Shown here piece after piece: positions 53,401-61,115 of a DNA stretch of 64,000 bases; within the stretch, counting starts at the first letter, position 1; each line of letters starts with the position of its first letter. The position numbers and the translations under genes are program-made. The notes beneath the pieces are model-generated. The model made no database searches and was not told the DNA's origin. It was given only the letters and a program-made list of their open reading frames with translations. Source of the stretch: JBEKCP01 sp049509515 (lineage in GTDB: Bacteria > Planctomycetota > Planctomycetia > Pirellulales > Thermoguttaceae); NCBI GenBank assembly GCA_049509515.1, contig JBEKZV010000002.1, positions 1-64,000 on the forward strand. The letters are read 5' to 3'.

Positions 53401-54468
53401 GACGTGCTGCCTCCCACCGCCGCCCGCCGCGGCGCGGACGGCGAGTTGCTGTGGACCGGCCCCGACCTGGGCGCGTCGCAGTGGCTCGGCAAGTGGGGGG
53501 CCATCTTGAACGACACGACGATCTACACCCAGAGCCGCCGGGCCTTCGACCTCCTGAGCGGCGCGGAAATAACCTGGTACGACGCCCAGGGCGGCCCGCA
53601 TCCCTGGTTCTGCCCCCGGGGGCACGGCTGCAGCCCGATCGCCGGCAGCCGGCACCTGCTGACGTTCCGCTCCGGCTGCGCGTCGTTCTACGACTTGAAG
53701 AACGAAGGGGGCACGGGCAGCCTGGGCGGCTTCCGCTCGGGGTGTACCTCGAACCTGATCGCGGCCGACGGCGTGCTCAGTGCCCCCGACTACACCCGCA
53801 CCTGTACCTGCGCCTACGACAACCGCTCGTCGTTGGCGCTGGTACACAGCGAAGACGTGGAGTACTGGACCGTGGGGGCGACGCCCGTGCCCGGCCGGAT
53901 CGGCTACAACTTCGGCGCTCCCGGCGACCGCCGCGCGGCGGACGGCACCCTCTGGCTCTCCGCCCCGGCCGGCTCGGACCTCAGCTACGGCAAGACCACC
54001 CCGGTCGTCACCGTGCCCACCCATCCCCGGCGATTCTGCTATCACTCGCTCCGCGTCTCCGCCGGCCCGGGCTGGAAATGGGTCGCGGCCTCGGGCCTGG
54101 TCGGCCTGCGAAGCGCCGCGATCCCGCTGGTCGGCATCGACGCCTACAAGCCCATGCGCGTCCGCCTGTATTTCATGGAGCCGGAGCACGAAGCGCCGGG
54201 CAAGCGGGTGTTCAGCGTCTCGATCGGCAAGCGGGAATTGATCCGCGATTTGGACATCTTCCGCGAGGCCGGCGGCCGGTTCAAGTCGCTCGTTCGCGAG
54301 CTGGACGGCCTGGTCCACGACGGAGCCACCCGCGAGCTTCCCCCCGCCGCGACCCCTTACCTGCGGCCCGGCACCCTCGCAGGGCCGCAGCCCGTGCTGG
54401 ATCTGCGCTTCCAGGCGACGGCGGGCGAGCCGTTGCTCTGTGGGATCGAGGTGATTCAGGCCAAGTAG
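50455..54468 (+). CDS. Large secreted PQQ-type beta-propeller protein with a Rossmann insert
   Basis: This encodes 1337 residues. The signal lies about 27-50 (VRCAALCGLLLACTWAGAPR), so the start may be 50455 or the ATG at 50485. PQQ-like propeller blades occupy two stretches, about 55-545 (LTAYDVESGAERWRFYCGGP, KVYVAADDGLLYCLAAADG, YALDAESGRVLWQNDAAS) and about 710-1130 (LSAVDVYTGRLLWTRSFPG, VVMNRLNGRILWSRTAAE). Between them, about 548-700, lies a domain with a methyltransferase-like Rossmann pattern (GYCLVWGLKDGGLVEALVEH, LHVVALDRDERKVEALRRRL). A beta-rich C-terminus follows. This layout recurs in planctomycetes. No quinoprotein active-site residues are clear, so a binding role is likely. 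Confidence 0.8.
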   Translation: MPPPAPRTITMPVARRAAQLDVGTAGACGFDPAGLVRCAALCGLLLACTWAGAPRAEGGDWPTWRCDAARTACCREELPDRLHLQWVRKLPPQITAWKDESVMRFDESYLPIVLGNLMFVGSTRSDSLTAYDVESGAERWRFYCGGPVRTAPAGWKGKVYVAADDGLLYCLAAADGRLLWKFRGALADRRLLGNERLISTWPARGGPVIGENAVYFAVGVWPLMGTSVYALDAESGRVLWQNDAASFTYRTLPHVGAEGYSGLAPQGHLVLLDDLLLVPGSRYTPAMFDRRSGKFLGYAKGGGPALAAQGRLLVAGGAVYDLRTGEQIHHAGGTDGSANFGRTVLARGMWYSEAGLLDPTRIEVREIAVKVSRKDDSPLDKRLDETLPQFKEYRTREPLAPGYDPEKDSVAPGTTGPEKPALKPVMRKIAAGTISRVGTLSGVPWLAAGSRVVITTKGKARTIETPGESPELELVRDSRVQVIEVTPRLGIVKHLWSGAFDGIASEVLAAGGRLFVVTREGSIYCFGPQEVVPRVHKLPEPPAPAATEWTATAAALLEAAGTKDGYCLVWGLKDGGLVEALVEHSNLHVVALDRDERKVEALRRRLDAAGLYGTRAAAIAGDPRQIELAPYFASLIVSEDWDAAGPQDAATLRKVAGPLRPYGGKACFPGPRHEDLRKWLKESGLAGYQLKRRGETAVLERAGPLPGSAPWLGENADAGNTRSSRDQLVMAPLGVLWYGNDLSNRLVLPRHGEGPVEQVVGGRLFIQGPDSLSAVDVYTGRLLWTRSFPGIGDFYNRTYHQLGAHSIGGNFYAVADAVYVAHDGTCYVLDPATGAARREIRHHAVPLWQFLMVYQDLLIAGAHPTLDARRRPSFSPTSSKEIVVMNRLNGRILWSRTAAESFRHYGICAGRGRIYCIDRPAPEFLVHKSSRADVSRLYALDAHSGRVIWETDVGVSEQLSYSEEHDVLLAHWAMSLGRSTARDVLPPTAARRGADGELLWTGPDLGASQWLGKWGAILNDTTIYTQSRRAFDLLSGAEITWYDAQGGPHPWFCPRGHGCSPIAGSRHLLTFRSGCASFYDLKNEGGTGSLGGFRSGCTSNLIAADGVLSAPDYTRTCTCAYDNRSSLALVHSEDVEYWTVGATPVPGRIGYNFGAPGDRRAADGTLWLSAPAGSDLSYGKTTPVVTVPTHPRRFCYHSLRVSAGPGWKWVAASGLVGLRSAAIPLVGIDAYKPMRVRLYFMEPEHEAPGKRVFSVSIGKRELIRDLDIFREAGGRFKSLVRELDGLVHDGATRELPPAATPYLRPGTLAGPQPVLDLRFQATAGEPLLCGIEVIQAK

Positions 54469-55069
54469 TCTGCACACGGTACCGGCCCGGCGATTGCACG
54501 TTGGCCACTCGTCTTCCCTGCGGACGAGTTCCTGGGGAAAGCAGGAAAACAGGGGCGTTGACAGGGGGCCGCCAGTTAAAGCCGCGACGGCCCGGGCCGC
54601 GAGCAGGGCCGTGGCGGGACGCGGGTGTTGGTCAGCGCTCTTGCGATTTTCCAATTCCGTGCTCCTCTCCGCCCCCCCCTCCAAGGCAGGTGGCCAGGGG
54701 GTTGCCTCGGCCCGCGAGGCCGGCCGCGCGGGGACCGTGACGACCGGGCGGGGCGGGCAAGTGCGCCGGGGGCGGGCGGCGGGGCCGGCTCGGGGCGTTT
54801 TCCGCCGCCCGGCGACGGACCGTTTCACAGTACGGGCCTTGCCGGCCGCCGCCGTCGCGTAGCGACGCCTGTTGGTGGCCGTGGGTTTCAATCCACGGAC
54901 GCAGGAAGTCCGCGCAAGAATTGCGTCCGGGCACCGTCGGGGACCGTGCGTAGCATGGTCGGCGACGCCTGATGTTTCGTTTGTCGCTACGCGACGCGCG
55001 CGATGGTGCAACCGCAACAGCGAGAGTCGCGGGAAGGCCACGCGGGAAGCCAGTTGGCAGCTAAAGCCT
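54469..55069. other. Gene-poor region with repeat element
   Basis: About 600 GC-rich bases. Apart from the inverted-repeat element at 54853-54996 nothing is recognised. Open frames are low-complexity (Arg/Pro/Gly) and look non-coding. Confidence 0.5.
54853..54996. repeat. 144-bp element with 14-bp terminal inverted repeats
   Basis: CGTCGCGTAGCGAC at 54853-54866 is the exact reverse complement of GTCGCTACGCGACG at 54983-54996. Inside lies CCGTGGGTTTCAATCCACGG (54879-54898), a further palindrome. The layout is that of a small MITE-like element. It sits next to a gene remnant and a restriction-modification pair. Confidence 0.65.
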
Positions 55070-55273
55070 GGCCCCGACGCCCCCCCGATCGCCGGCGGCG
55101 CCAACGGCGCCTACTTGCTGGCCGCTGGCGCTGGTGGCACCGTTCAGGCCAACGGCGCGAGGAGCGTTCTGCTTGCCGGCCTCGGGCAGGACTGGTTCCT
55201 CGCCCACCTGGCCGCCACGCCCGGCGGCGACGTGCTCGTGAAAAAGCCCGGCGATACGGTCACGGCGATTTGA
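55070..55273 (+). pseudogene. C-terminal remnant of a large surface protein
   Basis: The frame reads GPDAPPIAGGANGAYLLAAG, then ARSVLLAGLGQDWFLAHLAA and a C-terminus DVLVKKPGDTVTAI. Planctomycete giant surface proteins with calcium-binding or Calx-like repeats end in a similar SVLIGGxGxDWFxA pattern. No start or upstream body exists; the frame before it runs through the repeat element. I read it as the tail left after loss of the rest. Confidence 0.4.
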
Positions 55274-55576
55274 GGCCACGCTCGGGAAGGTAGCTGCAGC
55301 CAAGCCACTTCGTCAAGAGAGAGACTCCCGCCCCCATTTGCAGGTCCCGTTTGAAGGCCCCCCCAATAAGCGCGCCTGTCCCTTTCCTCCCCCAAGGCGC
55401 GGGACAGCGGCCCGTGATGTAGGCCTGGCAGAGGTTCTCTGCCTCCGGCCTGGTCCGCCTCTTGCCATCGGCCCCATTCTTGGTAGGATGCCCCTATGCT
55501 GCGAGCCCTGGCTACCCCTCGCCACAGTCGCCCGCCCCGCGCCCCCCGGGGCGCGAGAGCAGCGATTTCACACGCA
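55274..55576. other. Intergenic region before the restriction-modification genes
   Basis: About 303 bases. CTGTCCCTTTCCTCCCCCAA and GCGCGGGACAG suggest an eroded relative of the GGGACAG-type repeats. No gene or clear promoter is recognised. Confidence 0.4.
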
Positions 55577-56398
55577 ATGAGCACGGGCCTGGGCCTGGTG
55601 TATGCCGTGGATTGCATGGACCTCTTCGCCATCGTCAAGGATGGGTCGGTCGACACTGTTTTCGCGGACCCGCCGTTCAACCTGGCCAAGGACTACGGCA
55701 ACGGGTCGGACAAGGACGACCTGCACCGGGATGAGTACCTTCGTTGGTCGTATGCCTGGATCGACGAGGCTATTCGGACCATCAAACCGGGTGGTGCGTT
55801 GTTCATCTATATTCTGCCGCAATGGGGTTTCCACTTCGCAGCCCACCTGGAGCAGCGGGGTATGTTGTTCCGCCATTGGATTGCCCTGTCGATGAAGGGC
55901 ACGTTCCCCCGCGGCCGCAAACTCTACCCGGCGCACTACGCCCTGCTGTACTTCACGAAGGGCCCCCCGGCCACGTTCAACCACGTGCGTCTGCCGGTCC
56001 CTCAGTGTCGGCACTGCGGGAAGGACGTTAAGGACTACGGCGGGCACCGCAAGTTTCTCAACCCCCTCGGACTGAATCTAACCGACTTCTGGGACGATAC
56101 CGCGCCGGCGCGCCACGGGCGGTTCAAGACCCGATGGCACATCAACGAACTGAAGCCGATGATCTCCGCGCGCTGCTTTGAAATCTCGACCAACCCCGGC
56201 GATGTGGTCCTTGACCCGTTCGGCGGAGGCGGCTCCAGCTACGAATCCGCCGAACTGCTCGGGCGGTTGTGGCTGGGATCGGAAATCGCGACCGCGCCGG
56301 CCATCATTTCGCGCTTCAAGGACAAATTCCCGCTTCGGCTTGGTCTGGCCCCACCGGCGCAACTACTTGCGGTACTCAAGCCGGGTCCTCGGGAGTAA
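55577..56398 (+). CDS. Type II DNA methyltransferase (amino-group, beta-type order)
   Basis: This encodes 273 residues. Motif IV is VFADPPFNLAKDYG (about 31-44), the target-base-binding DPPF. FEISTNPGDVVLDPFGGGGS near 205-224 is the AdoMet-binding motif I (FGGGG), so the catalytic motif comes first, as in beta-class enzymes. QCRHCGKDVKDYGG at about 150 resembles a small zinc or specificity segment. The enzyme methylates an exocyclic amino group of A or C. The ATG at 55577 is chosen because the longer frame to 55496 looks non-coding. The restriction partner begins 12 bases after its stop. Confidence 0.88.
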   Translation: MSTGLGLVYAVDCMDLFAIVKDGSVDTVFADPPFNLAKDYGNGSDKDDLHRDEYLRWSYAWIDEAIRTIKPGGALFIYILPQWGFHFAAHLEQRGMLFRHWIALSMKGTFPRGRKLYPAHYALLYFTKGPPATFNHVRLPVPQCRHCGKDVKDYGGHRKFLNPLGLNLTDFWDDTAPARHGRFKTRWHINELKPMISARCFEISTNPGDVVLDPFGGGGSSYESAELLGRLWLGSEIATAPAIISRFKDKFPLRLGLAPPAQLLAVLKPGPRE

Positions 56399-56410
56399 GG
56401 TCGTAAATCA

Positions 56411-56947
56411 ATGCCGAAAACCGTAGAAGAGGTACCCTACAACGGTGCCGTGCAAAGGGCAGAGCGGCTCGGCATCGGGCCTCTGCTGGAAGAATTGCGC
56501 GAAATTCTGACCGGGTTCCAGCTGCTGGTCAAGGAGGCCGTCGACAGCAACGGCGGGGCCGCCGTCCGCCGGCTGCTGGACGAGCGATTCGCCGCCGCTA
56601 CTGGGTGGACGAGGAAGCAGACCGGCGACGTGGACTGGACGAAGTGCCATACGGTGAACGGCACGCAGGTCTGCCTCGGGGTGGAGATCCAGGTTTCGGC
56701 CCGTAGTGACCTGCCGGTGATGGACATCGTCCACCTTCGGCGGGCGATCGAGGGCGGGCTGACGGACGTCGGCGTCTTGGTGGTGCCGAGCGACAAACTG
56801 AGCCTCTTCCTCACCGACCGCGCGCCGTGCATGTCCGACGCCAAGCGGCACGTTGGGCACGCAAAGGCGGAAGACCTGCCCCTAATCCTTATCGCGATGG
56901 AACATGACGGGCCGGGGCCCGCGCTGGCGAAGCAGAAAAAACGCTGA
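56411..56947 (+). CDS. BglII/BstYI-like restriction endonuclease
   Basis: This encodes 178 residues. After a helical N-terminus (GIGPLLEELREILTGFQLL) comes a PD-(D/E)xK-like core: GDVDWTKC supplies the Asp and VCLGVEIQVSARSDL the Glu-x-Gln. BglII has Glu-x-Gln in place of the usual Glu-x-Lys, and the same spacing and VExQxS wording, so the resemblance is specific. LRRAIEGGLTDVGVLVVPSD and a C-terminal strand (LPLILIAMEHDGPG) follow, as in that family. It is shorter than BglII (about 223 residues). With the methyltransferase 12 bases upstream it forms a type II system; a GATC-centred target would be expected from family knowledge but is unproven. Confidence 0.72.
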   Translation: MPKTVEEVPYNGAVQRAERLGIGPLLEELREILTGFQLLVKEAVDSNGGAAVRRLLDERFAAATGWTRKQTGDVDWTKCHTVNGTQVCLGVEIQVSARSDLPVMDIVHLRRAIEGGLTDVGVLVVPSDKLSLFLTDRAPCMSDAKRHVGHAKAEDLPLILIAMEHDGPGPALAKQKKR

Positions 56948-57094
56948 CGCGGCGGGGCATTAGGATCGTCCGCGGGGGTCGAAACCGGGCGGGGTCGAAA
57001 CCGGAACGCAGCTAGGTTTGGGGTCCCGTTAAAGTCCCGTCCGGCAGCGGGGACCTACATGGCCCTTTGTCCCGCGAGTGGCGCGGTTTCTCGA

Positions 57095-58807
57095 TCAGCG
57101 TCCTCGGCCGCGCAGCAGCTTGGCGGCAGCCTCGCCGCCGTTGAGCAAGTACAGGAGGGGCGGCGGGCGGTCCACGCCGCTTACCGCGTGCGGCCGCCGC
57201 GACCAGGGAGCCACGCTCAGCACGTTGGCCAGGTCCATCCAATACTCCAGCCGCGCCGGGGCTAGGCCCCACGAGGCATGGAAGTGATTGGCCGGGGCGG
57301 ACTGCTTGTACTCGGCCATCGTGGCGTACTTGGGAACGATCCACGTGTGCGGCCAGGTCGGATTCGAGGTGTGGGCCACCGCCCGGGCCAGTTTCTCCGG
57401 CAGCTCGACGGTACACGCCTCGTCCCACACCAGGCTGAACATGCCCGACAGCTCGCTGTAGGCCAGCCGGGCCGCGAGGCACTCGATCCCGCCGGGCGTG
57501 AAAAACGTCACGCTGTTGCCGCCGCCGGGGAAGTAATACAGCTCGGCGCCGGGCATGGCCACGTTGGCCATGATCTTCTCGACGGGGTCGCCGGGCCGCC
57601 CCGCCCAGTCGAGACTGGCCGAGCCGCTGTTGTCGCCGTCCACCAGCCCTTCGCGGGCCCACAGCTCATCGCCGGCGGCCACGCCCAGCCGCTCGGCCAG
57701 CCCGCGGATCTCCCACGGCTCCCACACCTTGCGGAAGTCCATGAACAGCGGCGGGCTGCCCCCGGAGAGCCACGTGCTGAAGAGCATCGTCAAGAGCCCC
57801 TGCACGTCGGCCTCGGTGGCAAAGGGCATGGGCGGCTTGCGGCCGTTGTGGTCGAAGGTGGAGTTCAGCAGGCTTTCCATGGCGTCGGCGATCGGCAGGG
57901 GGATGCCCCGCAGGTCGCTGCCCCATTCGAGCTGGTTCATGAAGCCGCCGCCCACCGCGTCCAGCTCGGCCAGCAGGTCGCGGACGATCAGGTACAAGGC
58001 CAGCGACTTGTCGAACCGCTCGGGGCCGTCGGGCTGGCTGAGGTCCAGCCGGCCGCCGACGTGCTCGTCGATCCACGCCCGCAGCCCGCGAAGCTCCTTG
58101 CGGTCGTAGGCCCCCTTGGCGAGCATGTCGGCCAGGAGTTTCATGTCCAGGCGGGTGATCTCCAGGCCGAAGGAGCGGCGGGTGGGCAGGACGTGGGCCA
58201 GGGCCGTTTCCATGCCCATCGAATCGTGGCCGAAGACCACGACCCGCCGCCCGCGGAGCCCCGCGAACGTCACCGCGGCGTAGCACCAATCGACCAGGGC
58301 GGCCACCGTTTCCGCGGTGGGCTCGGGGCTCATGCCCGCATCGGGCCAGGTGCCGACGTTCAGGTGCGCCAGCCGGCCGCTTTGCGCCAGGGCGCCGTTC
58401 ACGGCGTGGGCATAAACCACGCCCGGCTTCGGACCGCTGTTGCCGCAGGTGATGTTCACCGGCACGTCCGGCGGCAAGTGCGCCAGGAGGCTCATGAGCG
58501 TCAATTGCGGGAAGGCCCAGGTGTCCGGGGCGCAGACCACGGCGTCGACGCCCGCCTGGCGGAAGAGCCGGCCCACCGCATCGGCCTGCTTCTCGCCGTC
58601 CACGAGCAGCGGCGTCCAGACCACCTCGACCGCCGCGCCGTCGGGCGTGCGGACGGCGGCCGCGATCCGCTCGGCCACGATGCCCACGATGTTGGCCGCC
58701 CGCTCGCGCGAGGGCTGGTCGATCCGCGGATCGCCGGTGCCCACCACGCCGATCGTGACCGAGCGGGCTTTCGCTTCGCCGCCGTCGAGTTTCCTGGCTT
58801 GGGTCAT
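57095..58807 (-). CDS. L-fucose/arabinose isomerase-like protein
   Basis: This encodes 570 residues, of the FucI/AraA fold. Near the N-terminus is VTIGVVGTGDPRIDQPSRER. AAVTFAGLRGRRVVVFGHDS then MGMETA lies about 170-195. DWAGRPGDPVEKIMANVAMP and FPGGGNSVTFFTPGGIECLA occur in the C-terminal half, and ANHFHASWGLAPARLEYWMD near the end carries the His of the isomerase C-terminal domain. No signal peptide is seen, so it is cytoplasmic. It starts two bases after the stop of the oxidoreductase gene and is surely co-transcribed. Together they suggest sugar or sugar-acid breakdown. The substrate is unknown. Confidence 0.8.
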   Translation of the reverse strand: MTQARKLDGGEAKARSVTIGVVGTGDPRIDQPSRERAANIVGIVAERIAAAVRTPDGAAVEVVWTPLLVDGEKQADAVGRLFRQAGVDAVVCAPDTWAFPQLTLMSLLAHLPPDVPVNITCGNSGPKPGVVYAHAVNGALAQSGRLAHLNVGTWPDAGMSPEPTAETVAALVDWCYAAVTFAGLRGRRVVVFGHDSMGMETALAHVLPTRRSFGLEITRLDMKLLADMLAKGAYDRKELRGLRAWIDEHVGGRLDLSQPDGPERFDKSLALYLIVRDLLAELDAVGGGFMNQLEWGSDLRGIPLPIADAMESLLNSTFDHNGRKPPMPFATEADVQGLLTMLFSTWLSGGSPPLFMDFRKVWEPWEIRGLAERLGVAAGDELWAREGLVDGDNSGSASLDWAGRPGDPVEKIMANVAMPGAELYYFPGGGNSVTFFTPGGIECLAARLAYSELSGMFSLVWDEACTVELPEKLARAVAHTSNPTWPHTWIVPKYATMAEYKQSAPANHFHASWGLAPARLEYWMDLANVLSVAPWSRRPHAVSGVDRPPPLLYLLNGGEAAAKLLRGRGR

Positions 58808-58809
58808 GG

Positions 58810-60177
58810 TCAATACTCGCGGCGGACCTTGATGCCGGGCTGCGGGATGGGGTACTTGCCGTTGGCGTCGGCCACCAGCGGCGCGGGGCCGTCCATGGTG
58901 AGCTTGTCGGCGTCGGGCGCGAACTCGTGGTTGCAGTTGAGGATCTCGTCGTAGGTGATGACCCGCCCGGTGTGCGCGGCCATGCGGCCCATCGAGGTCA
59001 CCAGGCTGGCCTCGACGCCCCGTTTCACCTCGTTGTAGGGTTTGTCGTTGCGGATGGCGTCGACCAGGTCGTCCCATTCGTTCTGGTACGGGTTTCCGCC
59101 GCCTTTGGACTCCCAGAGCATGTTCTTCCGCGACGAGCCCAGGCCCTTGAAGGTGGCGGAAGGCCCGCCGCAGTCGCCGCCGCGGGAGACGATCGCCGTG
59201 CCCTTGGTGCCGTGGGCGAAGCTGCTGTAGAGGTCGTCGCAGCCGGACATGCAGCGGCCGTCCATGAGGAACTTGGTCTCGTCCGGAAAGGTGTACTCCA
59301 CGCTGTAGAGGTCGAAGTTCTGGTCGACGGCGTCGCCGCGATAATGGCGCCCGCCCACGGCCTGGGCCTTGATCGGCCAGGCGCCTTTCATCCAGCCGCA
59401 ATGGTCGATGATGTGGATGTAGAAGTCGCTGAAGCAGCCGCCGCTGGCCCAGAGGAAGCTGTGGAAGCGCTGGATCTGGTAGGCCACCTCGGACATGCCG
59501 CCGGGCCGCCGTCCCGACTGCGCCGATCCCACCGCGCCGTGCATGCGGTAGCCGCGAATGAGCACCAGGTCGCCGATCTCGCCGTCCTGGATCCGCTTGG
59601 CCAGTTCTTCCAGCGCGCGGCTGTGCCGCGACATCAAGCCCACGCCCACCTTGAGGTTCTTGGCCGTCGCCTCTTCGGCGAGCTTGAACATCTTGCGGGA
59701 CGTCGGGCCGTCCGCCGTGAGCGGCTTCTCCATGAAGACGTTCAGCCCCTTCGCGATGGCGTAGGTGAAATCCACCCAGCGGAACGCCAGCGGCGTGGCG
59801 AAGATCGCGATGTCGCCCGGCCGCAGGCAGTCCATCGCCTTCTGGTAGGCGTCGAAGCCGACGAACTGGCGGTCGGCGGGCACGTCCACCTTGTCGCTGC
59901 CTCGCCCCTTGAGCTGCTCGTAGCTGCCCTTGAGGCGGTTCGGGAAGACGTCGGCCAGGGCCACCAGCTTGAGGGGACCGTTCTTGACCGACAAGGCGTC
60001 GGCCGCCGCCCCGGTGCCGCGGCCGCCGCAGCCGATCAGGGCCAATTGGATCGTGTTGTTCTCGGCGGCATGGACGTGCGGGACCACGCCCGCCGTCAGG
60101 GCCGCCGCGGCGGCCACCCGCCCCGACGCTCTGAGGAACTCGCGACGCGAGGATACGCTGCGTTTCGGCTGGCTCAT
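58810..60177 (-). CDS. TAT-exported Gfo/Idh/MocA family oxidoreductase
   Basis: This encodes 455 residues. The leader SSRREFLRASGRVAAAAALT (about 9-28) is a TAT signal, ending HVHA. The Rossmann domain begins at about 43: IQLALIGCGGRGTGAAADAL, then VALADVF, and EKPLTADGPTSRKMFKLAEE holds the EKP catalytic-Lys motif. The C-terminal sheet domain includes SDFYIHIIDHCGWMKGAWPI. The ATG at 60177 has GGAGAG about seven bases upstream; the longer frame to 60600 has no support. Exported family members are common in planctomycetes. NAD(P) would be bound before export by the TAT route. Confidence 0.9.
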   Translation of the reverse strand: MSQPKRSVSSRREFLRASGRVAAAAALTAGVVPHVHAAENNTIQLALIGCGGRGTGAAADALSVKNGPLKLVALADVFPNRLKGSYEQLKGRGSDKVDVPADRQFVGFDAYQKAMDCLRPGDIAIFATPLAFRWVDFTYAIAKGLNVFMEKPLTADGPTSRKMFKLAEEATAKNLKVGVGLMSRHSRALEELAKRIQDGEIGDLVLIRGYRMHGAVGSAQSGRRPGGMSEVAYQIQRFHSFLWASGGCFSDFYIHIIDHCGWMKGAWPIKAQAVGGRHYRGDAVDQNFDLYSVEYTFPDETKFLMDGRCMSGCDDLYSSFAHGTKGTAIVSRGGDCGGPSATFKGLGSSRKNMLWESKGGGNPYQNEWDDLVDAIRNDKPYNEVKRGVEASLVTSMGRMAAHTGRVITYDEILNCNHEFAPDADKLTMDGPAPLVADANGKYPIPQPGIKVRREY

Positions 60178-60603
60178 GGCTGATCTCTCCGGGGTCTGAA
60201 GCTGTTTCTGTTGCGGGCGGTACGCCCCCTTGCGAACTTGTACTATAACGATTCCGCCGCCGGATGGCAAACGGGGGTGGCCTTGGGGCCTGGCAAGTTT
60301 TCCTGGCGGACTGTAATTTAGTCGGCACACGCCGCGTGCCGGATTCCGCACACGGCGTGTGCGGACTACATTACCAAGAAACCTTGCCGCACCCCAGCCT
60401 TGCCCGGGACCGGGCACCCTCTGGGCGCCTCCGGCCGGACGTGCCGCGGGAATTTCCGGCGGTAGCACAAACTTCCAGCCTGTGGCCCGGTGGACAGCCG
60501 GACAGGCAAGATGCCCGTCCGGCAGGCCGGGCACGGGGTCGCCTGGCTCCATTCTCGGCTGAGAGGTACAATGTCCGGCACACCTCGACTGAAAGGACAC
60601 GCA
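60178..60603. other. Divergent intergenic region with repeats
   Basis: About 426 bases between the oxidoreductase (minus) and the TIGR03067-type gene (plus). It contains the hairpin at 60321-60366 and a looser GGACAGGCAAGATGCCCGTCC-type inverted segment near 60495-60515. Promoters for both sides must lie here; none could be placed with confidence. Confidence 0.5.
60321..60366. repeat. Palindromic repeat family B, copy 3
   Basis: GTCGGCACACGCCGCGTGCC then GGA pairs with TTCCGCACACGGCGTGTGC then GGAC; the arms are about 23 bases with three mismatches. It is related to the hairpins at 1629 and 3128. It lies in a divergent intergenic region. Confidence 0.75.
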
Positions 60604-61071
60604 ATGACCGTCAACATCAAAGCCGGCACGCTATCTGTCCTGATCTCCGTCTTGCTCCCGGCCTGCGTCGCGGCCGTTGCCGGGGATGCGACCGGCGATG
60701 CCGACGCACTGCAAGGCGTGTGGGTCGCTCAATCCATGGTCGCCAATGGCAAACCGGCTCCCGCCGATGATGTCAAGCGGGTTCGTTTCACCTTCAAGGG
60801 CGACAAGCTGCTGGTGAAAGGCAACTTTGCCGACGACCGCGAAGAGGCGTGCGGGTGGAAGATCGACCCCGGGAAGTCCCCGAAGCATCTCGACATAACG
60901 CCCCCCAAGCAAGAGCAAGACAAGCCGGTGGCGGGCATCTACGAGATCAACGGAGGCGAGCTGAAAATCTGCCTGCGGCACGGCAACAGCTCCGACGGGC
61001 GACCGACCGAGTTCTCCTCCAAGCCGGACTCCGAATTGGTCCTGATGGTATTCAGGAAGGCGAAGCCGTGA
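60604..61071 (+). CDS. Secreted TIGR03067-type (planctomycete) domain protein
   Basis: This encodes 155 residues with a signal peptide (about 10-28). The domain begins DADALQGVWVAQSMVANGKP, then KRVRFTFKGDKLLVKGN, KHLDITPPKQEQDKPVAGIY and ELKICLRHGNSSDGRPTEFS. This order (LQGxWxxxxxxxxG, strand, xGIYxLxGDxLxxC, RPxxF) is the small lipocalin-like domain called TIGR03067, found in many planctomycete paralogues. AAGGACA precedes the ATG at 60604. Its ligand or role is unknown. It lies 44 bases upstream of the SGNH gene. Confidence 0.88.
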   Translation: MTVNIKAGTLSVLISVLLPACVAAVAGDATGDADALQGVWVAQSMVANGKPAPADDVKRVRFTFKGDKLLVKGNFADDREEACGWKIDPGKSPKHLDITPPKQEQDKPVAGIYEINGGELKICLRHGNSSDGRPTEFSSKPDSELVLMVFRKAKP

Positions 61072-61115
61072 GCCGCAGCGGCGACCCGGGACTTGGACAC
61101 ACGAGGGCAAGGAAC

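Noticed and set aside
54879..54898. GTTTCAATCCACG, which resembles the end of a type I-C CRISPR repeat
   Set aside because: It occurs once, is itself a palindrome within a larger inverted-repeat element, and no spacer array or cas gene is present.
57278..58954. A 558-codon plus-strand frame opposite the fucose-isomerase-like gene
   Set aside because: The minus-strand frame has recognisable isomerase motifs; the plus frame is its shadow.
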